Positions 1 through 9,400 of a stretch of DNA of 64,000 bases are shown here, in pieces. The DNA is from JACDER01 sp963842575 (lineage in GTDB: Bacteria; Actinomycetota; Thermoleophilia; Gaiellales; Gaiellaceae), in the NCBI GenBank assembly GCA_963842575.1, contig CAWJGS010000004.1:124001-188000 (forward strand). The letters run 5' to 3'. Numbering within the stretch: the first letter of the stretch is position 1; every line of letters begins with the position of its first letter. A program made the translations under genes and the position numbers. The notes beneath the pieces were generated by a model, which was not told the origin of the DNA, did no database searches, and saw only the letters and a program-made list of their open reading frames with translations.

Positions 1-141
1 AAGCGTCACGAGCAGCCCGACGGTCGCGGTCACGAATGATCCAGCCGCGGCATCTGGGACACGCAGGAGCCCTTCGCGGACGGCCACGGTCATCGCACCG
101 AAACAGGCTGCTGCGACGAGACCGAGGAGAACCGCGATCAC
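1..141 (-). CDS. EamA/DMT-family transporter, N-terminal fragment
   Basis: The gene runs off the left edge; only about 47 N-terminal residues are visible. They form a hydrophobic segment starting VIAVLLGLVAAACFGAMTVA, followed by a short charged turn (VREGLLRVPDAAAG) and the start of a second hydrophobic segment. This resembles the first two helices of EamA-type drug/metabolite transporters. I take the GTG at 141 as start because it is the only usual start codon in this frame after the upstream stop at 259-261; a longer basic N-terminus from a rarer codon is possible. Substrate unknown. A second EamA gene lies at 5102-6046. Confidence 0.5.
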   Translation of the reverse strand, partial: MIAVLLGLVAAACFGAMTVAVREGLLRVPDAAAGSFVTATVGLLVTL

Positions 142-638
142 AAGCGTTCGGCGAAAGACCGGATCGTTAAAAGAAAATTCGCCGAGCCGGTTGCGCTTTC
201 GTCCACCACTCCGGCCAACTTTCCGCTTCCGCGTACTGCCGCCCGGCTTGGCTTCGTCCTACTCGCGCTCCGTGCTCGGCGCAATCGGCACTCTAGGGAC
301 GAGCCAACCCGGCGTCAAGAGGGCCTCGGGAGGAATCGTCCGCAAATTGCGGCACTTCTTGGACAGCGTCCCTTTGGCGGTTGCGGGCGGCGGCTCGCCG
401 CCCGAGCCGCCGCCCACAGTCACTGCCTCCCCGGAGATCCACGAGCGATTCCCGGAGGACAAGACTCTTGAAGTGTATGCCCATCGCGCTAATTCGGCAA
501 ACGATATAAGCAGGTAGGTTTGGTCGAGGCAATTTGACTGACTAGTCAATCTAATTTGACTGACTAGTCAATCTATGATTTCGCCTATAATTGGTCGCCA
601 TTTCAAGAAGGATTCAAGCACGCAATGTGGTCGAAGTT
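142..638. other. Intergenic stretch with no convincing gene
   Basis: About 500 bases separate the leftward transporter fragment from the 3' end of the leftward oxidoreductase. Short open frames exist on both strands but none has a recognisable product or a good ribosome site. The right part is less GC-rich than its surroundings and carries the tandem palindromes at 531-574 and a TATAAT-like hexamer at 586-591. Regulatory sequence for the leftward gene is the simplest reading. Confidence 0.5.
531..574. promoter_or_regulatory. Tandem pair of palindromic operator-like repeats
   Basis: Two exact, directly adjacent copies of a 22-bp unit occupy 531-552 and 553-574. Each contains the palindrome TTGACTGACTAGTCAA, whose outer arms TTGACT and AGTCAA are perfect complements. 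Symmetric sites of this form are typical of TetR-family and similar dimeric repressors; no such regulator gene is visible in the window, so the cognate protein may lie beyond the left edge. The likely target is the leftward transporter or a gene left of it. Confidence 0.6.
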
Positions 639-1757
639 TCACCGGATGCGGCCTCCCGCCGTCCGCAGCCCCATGCCGGATGCACGCGTCCCGAGAGCGA
701 AGCGCGGATCGGGCTCTGCACCGTCTAGGAGCTCGTGTACGTACTCGGCCAGCGCCGGGCCGTGCTTGAACCCGTGCCCGGACCCGCCGCCGAGAATCCA
801 GACTCGTTCGTGCTCGGGATGCCGGGCGACGAGGAAGTTCGTGTCCGGCGTCAGGGCGTACGGACAGGCCCGCGTCGCGACCACCGGCGCCCCGGACAGG
901 CCCGGGAACCTCTTCGCGATGTACGCGCGCGCGGCCTCCTCGTTCTCGGCCGAAACGACGCGCTGGTCGTGCTCGGGATCGAATGAAGGCCCTTCCCGGT
1001 CCGGCGCGACCTTGACGCCGTAGCCGTCGACGTCGCCGGTTCCGTACACGGCCGTGTCGTATTCGACCCAGCCGGGCACGGGTGGGGACTTCCACGACGC
1101 GTCGCTTCCGAAATGGAACACGTCCTGCCTCGTCACGTGGATGTCGACCAGTCCCGGGAAGATCGACGGCAGCCATGCACCACAGGCCCAGATGATCCGG
1201 TCGGCCTCGAGGCGCTCTTCGTTTACGAGGACGGCGTCGCCGTCCGGCCGCGCGGCCCCGGCGACAAGTCGCGCGCCGGCGGCCAGCGCGACCTCCATCA
1301 GCGCCTGGGTTGCATCACGCGCGCGCAGAATCCCGGCCTCGGGCTCGTACAGGACGAACCGCAGGCCTTCACCATCGAACGTCGGGAAGAGCCTCGCCGC
1401 CTCGTCCACGCCCATCCGGACCACCGGTACGCCCTCGGCCCGAAGCGCGTCCTCGCTCTGAGTCTCCCAGCCGTCCTCGCTGAGCGCGAACCAGGCGACG
1501 CCGCACTCGAGCAGAAGCGAGCGCCCGGTCTCCTCCTCGAGCTCGCGCCAGAGATCGCGCGCGCGCCAGGCGGAGCGCGTGTACCAGCGGTCGGAGCCGT
1601 GCGCAAAACGGATGAGGCGGGACTCGTGGCCGGACGCGGCGCGGACGTGGCCGGGCGGATGCGGATCGACGACGGTGACCTCCCAGCCGTTCCGGGCCAG
1701 GCGACGGGCAAGCGAGGCCCCGAAGACCCCGGCTCCGGCGATGACCGCGCTCGGCAC
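639..1757 (-). CDS. FAD-dependent amine/sarcosine oxidase-like oxidoreductase
   Basis: A 372-residue protein of the DadA/monomeric sarcosine oxidase family, which oxidises secondary amines or amino acids using FAD and oxygen. The N-terminus has the dinucleotide-binding fold motif GAGVFGASLARRLA followed by the acidic VVDPH end of strand 2. Near the C-terminus, RACPYALTPDTNFLVARHP matches the segment that in monomeric sarcosine oxidase carries the cysteine holding flavin covalently, so covalent FAD is plausible. A glycine-rich GGGSGHGFKHGP closes the flavin site. The GTG at 1757 starts directly at the Rossmann strand. Single gene; exact substrate cannot be told. Confidence 0.85.
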   Translation of the reverse strand: MPSAVIAGAGVFGASLARRLARNGWEVTVVDPHPPGHVRAASGHESRLIRFAHGSDRWYTRSAWRARDLWRELEEETGRSLLLECGVAWFALSEDGWETQSEDALRAEGVPVVRMGVDEAARLFPTFDGEGLRFVLYEPEAGILRARDATQALMEVALAAGARLVAGAARPDGDAVLVNEERLEADRIIWACGAWLPSIFPGLVDIHVTRQDVFHFGSDASWKSPPVPGWVEYDTAVYGTGDVDGYGVKVAPDREGPSFDPEHDQRVVSAENEEAARAYIAKRFPGLSGAPVVATRACPYALTPDTNFLVARHPEHERVWILGGGSGHGFKHGPALAEYVHELLDGAEPDPRFALGTRASGMGLRTAGGRIR

Positions 1758-1940
1758 GGCCTAAGGGTAGTTACGAGCCGGGAAGGCGGCTGGCGAAGAT
1801 CGCTTCGTTGAAGCGGCCTCGAGCGGGGGCGCCCGCGAGCGCCAGCACCGGCAGCGGGACGCAGGCCGGCGAAGGACGTCGAGATGTCCGTCAGGACGCC
1901 ATCAAGCTTTGCTGAGGTCTTTTTGTTCGAATCTACGAGG

Positions 1941-2015
1941 TCGGGGTGGGCGGATTCGAACCGCCGATCTCGGCACCCCAAATGCCGCGCGATAACCAGG
2001 CTTCGCTACACCCCG
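1941..2015 (-). tRNA. tRNA-Pro (anticodon TGG)
   Basis: On the minus strand a 75-nt cloverleaf can be drawn: acceptor strands CGGGGTG and CACCCCG, anticodon stem CGGCA/TGCCG around a TTTGGGG loop that reads TGG, and a T-arm with the GTTCGAATC loop. The discriminator base is A. CCA is not encoded (CCT follows), so the 3' end depends on a CCA-adding enzyme, a candidate for which is at 55147-56172. Confidence 0.93.
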
Positions 2016-2202
2016 ACGCGCATCGAGTGTAACCACTCTCCTTTCAGGCAGCCCGTCCACGGCTCGAGTCGTGCGCGTGGAGCACAGGTCGTCGTGGATA
2101 CCATCTGTTGCCAGTATAGAGAACAGGCCGGACGGCGTGACACGCCTCTTTTCACACCGGTCCGGGGTTCACTCCGTCTCATGTAGTAGCTACCCTCACG
2201 CT

Positions 2203-5097
2203 GTGCAACGGGCTCGAAAGGGTGGCGGTTCCCGTGCGGGCTCGAACGGCGGTTCGGACGAGACCCCGGGACCGCCCACTGATCCAGATGACTGGTCGTC
2301 GGACGGGATCGACGATCTCTGGGCTGCTCCGACGCCGCGCGGCGAGCCGACGCCGCGCCGCGAGCCGTCTCCGCGCAGGCGCACGCGGCCGCCCACACGA
2401 CAGCGGCCGATAAGGCCGGCCGCCCGCGAGCGCGACCGCCGGCGCAGACCGACGCAGAGCCCATTGACGCGGGTCTCGAGGCGTCGCCGGCGCCGCCGCA
2501 TGATCGGCCTCACGCGCCTCGCGGTCGCGATCGGCCTGCTCATCCTGATCGTCTTCGGGATCATCACGCTCTTCAAGAAGCTCGGCGCTCCCTCGCTCGA
2601 CGCGACCGGCCCCAAGAACGGAGTCCTCCTGGGCGCGCCCGGCGTCGCGCGCCTGAAATTCGCCGCCAAGGGAACGAAAGCCGACCTGGCTCACCAGGAG
2701 TGGAGCCTCGACGGCAACCCGGTGACGCCGCGCGCGACCGCCCAGCGCCTCGTCTACCGGCCGCGCAACCTCCGCGACGGCAAGCACACGTTCGAGATCG
2801 TCGCCACCGGCGGCTTCCTCGGCGCCACCAACGCGAAGTCGTGGTCCTTCACCGTCGACAGGACGCCGCCCAGGCTGAAGCTGGACAAGCCGGTCGTCTC
2901 GTACGCCTCCGAGCCGGTCGTCGCGAAGGGGACGATCAACGAAGACGCCGTGCTCAAGGCGAACCGCAGGCACATCGCCGTCAAGGACGGCACCTGGCGG
3001 ATCCGCTACGCGGTGCCGCCGGGGACCGTGATCCTCACGGCGACCGACAAGGTGGGGAACACCTCGAGGTGGCGCCTGCCGGTCACGATCGTCCCGCGCC
3101 AGCCGACCGAACCGATCCGCGCGGTGCACATGAGCGCGGACGCGTGGGCCTCCTCGCAGCTCCGGAACGGCGTCATGCAGATGATCGACGAGGGCCGGAT
3201 CAACGCCGTCGAGCTCGACCTCAAGGACGAGTCGGGGATCGTCGGCTGGCCCGCCCCGGGCGCCGAGATCCACCGCTACGGAGGCGTGCAGGACATCTAC
3301 AGCCTCGCGGACGCGGTCAAGCAGCTGCACGCGAAGGGCGTGCGCGTGATCGGGCGCCTCGTCGCCTTCCGTGACCCGATCGTCGCCGAGAAGGCGTGGG
3401 CGGCCGGCCGGAGGGACGAGGTCATCCAGACGCCGAGCGGCGAGCCGTACACCGTGAACTACGGCGGCTTCGGCAACTTCGCCAACCCGCAGGTGCGCAA
3501 GTACAACATCGCGATCGCCGTGGCCGCGGCCAAGCTCGGCGTGGACGACATCCTCTACGACTACATCCGCCGGCCCGACGGCGACCTGAGCTCGATGGTC
3601 TTCCCGGGGCTCAAGGGAGGCGAGCCCGCCGCCGAGCGGTCCGTCGCCAGCTTCCTGGCCGAGACGCAGCGCGCGCTGCAGCCGTACCACACGTTCCTCG
3701 GCGCATCCGTCTTCGGCATCGCGGCGACGCACCCCGAGGAGATCGCGCAGAACATCCCGATGATGTCGCGGCACCTCGACTACGTCTCCCCGATGGTCTA
3801 CCCGTCGCACTGGAGCTCGGGCGAGTACTCGGTCGCGAGCCCGGACACGCAGCCGTACGACATCGTCTACCGCTCGCTGAAGGACTTCGTGCACCTGACG
3901 AAGGGAACGGGCGCGCGCGTCGTTCCGTGGCTCCAGGACTTCACGCTCTACTCCAGCTACGGCCCGGAGCAGGTGGCTGCTCAGGTCAAGGCCGCGACGG
4001 ACGCGGGCGCTCCCGAGTTCCTGCTCTGGGATCCGAACGTGACCTACGACGCATCCGGCCTCTCCGCGACCGCCAAGATGCCGGCGACGGGGACGCTGAC
4101 GAAGGTGAAGCTCCCTGCCGACGCGCCCGGCCTCATCTCGCTCGGTGGATCGTCGCCCGCCGTACCGGTCACCCCGTCCAACGGCGGCAGCTCGGCGAAG
4201 GGCCCCGTCGGTACCGCGCCACCGAACGAGCTCGGACAGATCCCCGTTCTGATGCACCACCAGCTCGTCACCGGCCCCTCCAGCGTGTACGACCTGACGC
4301 CGAAGGAGTTCGAGGCCGAGCTCCTGCGGCTCTGGAAGGACGGCTACGTGCCGGTGAACGCGTCCGCGCTGGTGACCGGGAAGATCGACATCCCGAAGGG
4401 CAAGAAGGCAATCGTCTTCACGTTCGACGACAGCACGAGCTCGCAGTTCGGCCTGGAGCCGGACGGGAGCGTCAAGCCCGATACCTCGGTCGGGATCATG
4501 ATGAAGTTCGCGGAGACGCATGCGGGCTTCGGCCCCGCCGGAACGTTCTACTTGAACAACGACGCATTCGGGCTCAGCGGATCCACCCTCGCAACCGGCC
4601 TCAAATGGCTTACGAGCCACGGCTTCGAGGTCGCGAACCACACGCTCACGCACGCAAACCTCGGCGAGCTGGACGACACGGGCGTGCAGAAGGAGCTGGC
4701 CGAGGAAGCGAGCCAGATCGAAAAGGCGCTGCCGGGCTACAAGATCCAGACGATGGCCCTCCCGTTCGGCGTCAATCCCGACAACAGCTCCCTGGCCGTC
4801 CACGGCAGCTGGGGTGGCACCTCGTACGGCCCGTACGGCGTCATGCTCGTCGGCGCGAACCCGTCCGCCTCGCCGTACTCCAGCCAGTTCGACTCGGCCG
4901 CGATCCCACGCATCCGCAGCGCGCACTTCCCCTGGAAGACGACGCAGGACTACGAGTGGGACTACTGGCAGAGCGTCCTCGAGAAGGATCCGGGCTCCGT
5001 CTACGTCTCGGACGGGAACCCGAGCACGATCAGCTTCCCGAAGAGCGAGGAGGGCTCCCTCTCCTCCAAGTTCAGGTCCCGGGCCAAGCCGTATTGA
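2203..5097 (+). CDS. Membrane-anchored glycosidase-like (DUF4015) plus polysaccharide deacetylase fusion
   Basis: I place the start at GTG 2203 (about 964 residues), because the upstream in-frame extension is not protein-like. Order: a very basic, Pro/Arg-rich cytoplasmic region of about 95 residues, one transmembrane helix (about 100-122), an Ig-like extracellular region, a DUF4015/GHL13 barrel (about 303-600, with AVELDLKDESG, ILYDYIRRP and VSPMVYPSHW), a Ser/Gly linker, and a NodB-type polysaccharide deacetylase (about 678-964) with TFDDS and HTLTH metal-site motifs. This suggests one extracellular protein acting twice on a cell-wall or exopolysaccharide chain. Substrate and activity are inferred from family only. 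An EamA gene follows after 4 nt. Confidence 0.82.
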   Translation: MQRARKGGGSRAGSNGGSDETPGPPTDPDDWSSDGIDDLWAAPTPRGEPTPRREPSPRRRTRPPTRQRPIRPAARERDRRRRPTQSPLTRVSRRRRRRRMIGLTRLAVAIGLLILIVFGIITLFKKLGAPSLDATGPKNGVLLGAPGVARLKFAAKGTKADLAHQEWSLDGNPVTPRATAQRLVYRPRNLRDGKHTFEIVATGGFLGATNAKSWSFTVDRTPPRLKLDKPVVSYASEPVVAKGTINEDAVLKANRRHIAVKDGTWRIRYAVPPGTVILTATDKVGNTSRWRLPVTIVPRQPTEPIRAVHMSADAWASSQLRNGVMQMIDEGRINAVELDLKDESGIVGWPAPGAEIHRYGGVQDIYSLADAVKQLHAKGVRVIGRLVAFRDPIVAEKAWAAGRRDEVIQTPSGEPYTVNYGGFGNFANPQVRKYNIAIAVAAAKLGVDDILYDYIRRPDGDLSSMVFPGLKGGEPAAERSVASFLAETQRALQPYHTFLGASVFGIAATHPEEIAQNIPMMSRHLDYVSPMVYPSHWSSGEYSVASPDTQPYDIVYRSLKDFVHLTKGTGARVVPWLQDFTLYSSYGPEQVAAQVKAATDAGAPEFLLWDPNVTYDASGLSATAKMPATGTLTKVKLPADAPGLISLGGSSPAVPVTPSNGGSSAKGPVGTAPPNELGQIPVLMHHQLVTGPSSVYDLTPKEFEAELLRLWKDGYVPVNASALVTGKIDIPKGKKAIVFTFDDSTSSQFGLEPDGSVKPDTSVGIMMKFAETHAGFGPAGTFYLNNDAFGLSGSTLATGLKWLTSHGFEVANHTLTHANLGELDDTGVQKELAEEASQIEKALPGYKIQTMALPFGVNPDNSSLAVHGSWGGTSYGPYGVMLVGANPSASPYSSQFDSAAIPRIRSAHFPWKTTQDYEWDYWQSVLEKDPGSVYVSDGNPSTISFPKSEEGSLSSKFRSRAKPY

Positions 5098-5101
5098 CGG
5101 C

Positions 5102-6046
5102 GTGACAGCGGCGCATCGCCGGCCCTGGCTCGGCTACGCGATGGTGCTCACGGCCGCGACGCTCTTCGCGGTCAACGGAGTGGTCGCCAAGGTCATCCTG
5201 GCGTCGGGGATCTCGTCGCTGCGCCTGACGGAGGTGCGGATCACAGGAGCGGCGATCGGGCTCGTCACGGCGATCGCGCTCATCCGGCCGAGACTGTTGC
5301 GCGTCACCTGGCGCGAGCTCCCGTTCCTGGCCGTCTTCGGGATTTGCGGGCTCGCCTTCGTGCAATGGCTCTACTTCCTCGCGATCCACCGGCTCGAGAT
5401 CGGGATCGCGCTGCTGATCCAGTACCTCGCGCCGCTTCTGGTCGCGCTGTGGGCGCGCTTCGTCGTCCATCGCCCGGTTCGCCGGCGGATCTGGCTCGCG
5501 TTGGGTCTCGCCCTCTTCGGTCTCTCGCTCGTCGTCCAGATCTGGCAAGGCTCGGGGAGCGGGTTGGACGGCCTGGGCGTGGTCGCGGCGCTCGGCGGCG
5601 CCTTCGCTTTCGCCGCCTACATCCTCCTGGCGGAACGCGGGGTGAAGACGCGCGACGCGATCTCGCTCACGGCCTACGGGTTCGTGTTCGGCGCGCTCTT
5701 CTTCGCGTTCGTCCAGCCGTGGTGGACGTTCCCGACGCAGTACGTCTCCGAGCACGTGTCGCTGCTCGGCAATCTGGCGAGCTCCCACCTCCCGGTCTGG
5801 GCGCTCATGCTGTGGATCATCGTCCTCGGCGCGATCGTCCCGTTCGCGCTCTTCGTCGGCGCGCTCCACCACGTGCCCGCCACGCGCGCGAGCATCGTCG
5901 CGATGTTCGAGCCGGTGGTCGCGAGTGCGGTCGCGTGGGCGTGGCTGGACGAAGCGCTCGATCCGGTGCAGATCGTCGGCGGGGCGATCGTGCTGTGCGG
6001 GATCGCGCTGGCGCAGACGGCGCGCGCCGATCCGGTCGAGAGCTAG
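5102..6046 (+). CDS. EamA/DMT-family transporter
   Basis: A 314-residue polytopic protein with about ten hydrophobic helices arranged as two EamA repeats. The second repeat ends in the usual helix pair, with PATRASIVAMFEPVVASAVAWAWLDE between them, a hallmark of the family. The GTG at 5102 lies 4 nt after the stop of the deacetylase fusion gene, so co-transcription is likely. Substrates of such carriers range from amino acids to nucleotide sugars; none can be assigned here. The gene ends 2 nt before the stop of the convergent receiver gene. Confidence 0.88.
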   Translation: MTAAHRRPWLGYAMVLTAATLFAVNGVVAKVILASGISSLRLTEVRITGAAIGLVTAIALIRPRLLRVTWRELPFLAVFGICGLAFVQWLYFLAIHRLEIGIALLIQYLAPLLVALWARFVVHRPVRRRIWLALGLALFGLSLVVQIWQGSGSGLDGLGVVAALGGAFAFAAYILLAERGVKTRDAISLTAYGFVFGALFFAFVQPWWTFPTQYVSEHVSLLGNLASSHLPVWALMLWIIVLGAIVPFALFVGALHHVPATRASIVAMFEPVVASAVAWAWLDEALDPVQIVGGAIVLCGIALAQTARADPVES

Positions 6047-6048
6047 GT

Positions 6049-6486
6049 CTAAACGCCGTTCGTCATCTTGCGCAGGCGGGCGAGCTTCTCCTTGCGCAGG
6101 CTCGTGTGCTCGCCGCGGCTGACGCGGTCGAGCAGCTCGCGGATGACGTCGGCCAGCTCCACGGGGTTGAAAGGCTTCGTGATGTAGTCGATGCCGCCGA
6201 GCTCGAGGCCGCGCGCCTGGTCGCGCAGCTCGGCGCGGGCGGTGAGGAAGACGATCGGGATCTCGCCGGTCGTGGGATCCTCGAGCAGCGCCTCGGCCAC
6301 GCGCCAGCCGTCGAGCTTCGGGAGCATCACGTCGAGCAGGACGACGTCGGGGCTCGTCGAGCGCGCCTTCTCGAGCCCGTCCGTCCCGTCCGCGGCCTCG
6401 ATCACCTCCATCCCCTCCGCTTCGAGATTCACCCGGCAGAGGAGGCGGATCGGTGCGTCGTCGTCGACGACGAGAACGCGCGTCAC
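6049..6486 (-). CDS. Response regulator receiver protein
   Basis: A 145-residue protein made of one CheY-like receiver domain and a short basic tail, with no output domain. The acidic pair is in VLVVDDDAPI, the phospho-acceptor aspartate in VVLLDVMLPKLDG, the switch threonine in IVFLTAR and the conserved lysine in YITKPFNPVE. The ATG overlaps the stop of the large histidine kinase by 4 nt, so the two form a pair in one transcript. With no DNA-binding domain it probably passes the signal through protein contacts. Confidence 0.92.
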   Translation of the reverse strand: MTRVLVVDDDAPIRLLCRVNLEAEGMEVIEAADGTDGLEKARSTSPDVVLLDVMLPKLDGWRVAEALLEDPTTGEIPIVFLTARAELRDQARGLELGGIDYITKPFNPVELADVIRELLDRVSRGEHTSLRKEKLARLRKMTNGV

Positions 6487-9400
6487 GCGGGTGCCTCCGA
6501 GCGCGCGAGCGGGAGCTCGAAGGCGAAGCTCGAGCCCTCGCCCTCGACCGAGGACACGCGCATCCTTCCGCCCATCGCGGATACGAGACCCTCGGCGATG
6601 AACAGCCCGAGACCGGCCCCCATCCCCTCCTGATTACCCAATTCGGCCCGTCGGTAAAACTTCGAGAAAATCAGGTCGTGCTCGGCCTGGGGGATGCCCA
6701 TGCCCTCGTCAGTGATCGCTACCTCGACCGTGCCCGCCTCGCTCCTCGGCCGCGCCGAGATGACGACGCGCCCGCCGGCGGGCGAGTACCTGACGGCGTT
6801 GTCGACCAGATTGATCAGCACCTGACGGAGCTTCTCGTCGTCGGCCTGTGCTTCGAGCGGCTCATCCGGAAGCTCGACGACGAACTCGTGGCCGTTCAGC
6901 ACCGCGGTGTCGGCGTTCTCCACCACGTCCGCGACGAGCGCGCGCAGGTCGGTCGGCGCGAGCTCGACGTGCAGGTCCCCAGCCTCCAGGCGCGCCACGT
7001 TCAGGAGCGTGTCCACGATGGCGGTTAGCCTCTCAGACTCCGACGCGATGTACTGGAGGAACGTGCGCCGCTCCTCGTCGCTGAAGTTGATGTCGTGACG
7101 GAGCAGGGTCTCGGCGAAGCCGTAGATGGAAGTGAGCGGCGCGCGCAGCTGGTGCGAGACGGTGGAGACGAACCCGGACTTCATCTGCTCGACGAGACGC
7201 TGGGAGGAGACGTCGCGGAACGTGAAGATCCGCCCGGAGATCTCCCCGGTCGGATTGCGCATGACCGCCTCGCTCAGCGAGAGCCACACCTCCTCGCCGC
7301 CGCGCGGGATGGCGAGGATGCGCGTTCCGCCTTCCTCGCTCCCCGGATCGGCGAGCGGACGCTTGAGCACCTCGGCCGGGTCGCGGCCGAGCACGTCCCC
7401 ACGTTCGACGCCCGTGATGCGCGAGGCAGCTTCGTTCCAGAGCACGACCTTGCCGTCGCGGTCGACTGCGACGATCCCGTCGGCGACGTGGGCGAGGATC
7501 GTCTCGCTGCGCTCCTTCTCCATCGCCACGCGCTGGTACAGCTCGGCGGTGGAAAGAGCGGTCGACGCGTTCGCGGCCAGGGCGACCAGCGCTTCGACCT
7601 CGTCGTCGCGCCACTCGCGGACGCCGCGCGAGTAGACGGAGAGGATGCCCAGCAAGGCTCCCTCGGCGCCGTTCAGCGGGACGCCGAGATAGGCGCCGTA
7701 CGTCGCCACGAGCGGATCGGGATCCGACGCGTACCGAAGGCGGACGTCGGGAACGCGAAGCGGGCTGCGGAACTGGGCGACCTCGCCGGCCAGGCCGGAG
7801 GCGAGCGGGGAGCGACTGCCCACTTGCTCCCCCGCCCCCTCCCCACTCGCCGCCCGGACGACCAGATCGCCTTCCTCGACCAGCCTGATCGCGGCCGCGT
7901 CGGTGCCGAGCAGCTCAGGCGCCTCCGCCGCCACCTCCGCGACCACGCGGCGAGGGTCGAGCTCGGTGACGAGGAACGTGCCGATGCGCGCCAGTTGCTG
8001 CGAGAGCCGGCGGGCACTGCGCTCGCGCTCGAACAGGCGACCGCGCTCGAGCGCTCCCTTGGCCGCGTCGGCCAGGTGCCCGGCGAGCACGAGATCGTCG
8101 TCCGTGAAGGAGCGGTCATGGGCGAAGAACACGACGGCGGTGCCGTCGGCGCCGAGCGGGATTGCGAGCAGCGAGCGGAAGCGCTCGGAGGCGAGCGCCT
8201 TCCACGCAGCGTCGAGGCGCGTGTCGGAGCCGGCGTCCGGCGCGGCGACGACCAGCCCTCGGGCGCTGCAGTCCGCCAGCGTCTCCGGCAGGGCCGCGAC
8301 GGTGCCCGCGATCTCGTCCGGAAGCTGATAGCGGCCGACGAGGCGCAGCGCCTCCCCGTCCGGCATGAGCACCGCGGCGAAGCTTCCGCCGAGCGCCTCG
8401 GAGGCCGCCTGCGCGACCGCGTCCACGGTTTCCTCGAGTGAGAGCGGCTGGGCGAGCGCAGACGCCACGAGGAAGAAGCCGCGCTCGATCCGGCTCCTGC
8501 GTTCGCGCTCCTCGAAGCTCGCGGCATGGTGGATCGCGAGCGTGGCCAGGCCGGCGAAAGCCTCGATGGCCTCGCGGTCGGCCTGGTCGAATCGCCGCTC
8601 GGGATCCCGCGAGCCGACGCCGAGCATGCCCAGCACCTCGTCTCCCACGGTCATCGGCGCCACCAGAGCGGACTTGAAGCTCTCGTAGACCGGGTTCGGG
8701 AAATCCTCCGCGATGCGCGCGTAGTCGTGCGAGACGACCGAGCGGCGCTCTCGGAACGCGACGCCGGCGAGGCCCTGCTCGCGCGGCGCCTCGAAGCCGA
8801 CGAGGTCCGGGTCGAGGCCGTGCACGGCCACGCAGCGGATGATCCCCCGGTCGGCGTCGTGCAGGTAGCAGTCGGCAGCGTCGGCGTCGAGCAGGCTCGT
8901 CACTTCGCCGACGAGCCGCTGCAGCACGGTGTCCAGCCGTAGCTCGGCCGACACGAACTGGGCGGCCTTGATCAGCGTCGAGAGGTGGTCGAGACGGTTC
9001 TCGCTCTCGCGCAGCAGCCGAGCGGCGTGGGTGGCCAGTCCCACCTCGCGGGCGACCGCTTCGGCGAGCTTGACCTCCTCGTCGGGCCACGCGCCGATCT
9101 GCGACCGGTGCAGGACGAAGGTGCCGATCATCTGGTCGAACACGACGATCGGCGTCGCGAGGACGGCGCGCGCGCCGAGCTCGACCAGGACTTCGCGGCC
9201 GCCGGCCTCCGCGTCCTCGAGCTCAGAGGCAGCGAGGACGTCGGCGATTGCGACCGTCTCACGACGGCGGGTGGCGAGGTTGGTGACCGGAAGCCGCTCG
9301 GCGACGTGGCCGACGGGGGGCACGCCCTCGGCGTCCCACTCCGCCCCGATGGTCATCTGCTCCCCGGTGACCCCCAGGCGGATGAAGCAGCGGCTGACGT

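Noticed and set aside
2179..4926. Long open frame on the minus strand opposite the deacetylase fusion gene
   Set aside because: Arg/Val-rich translation without any domain; it is the usual antisense shadow of a high-GC gene on the plus strand, which has clear motifs.
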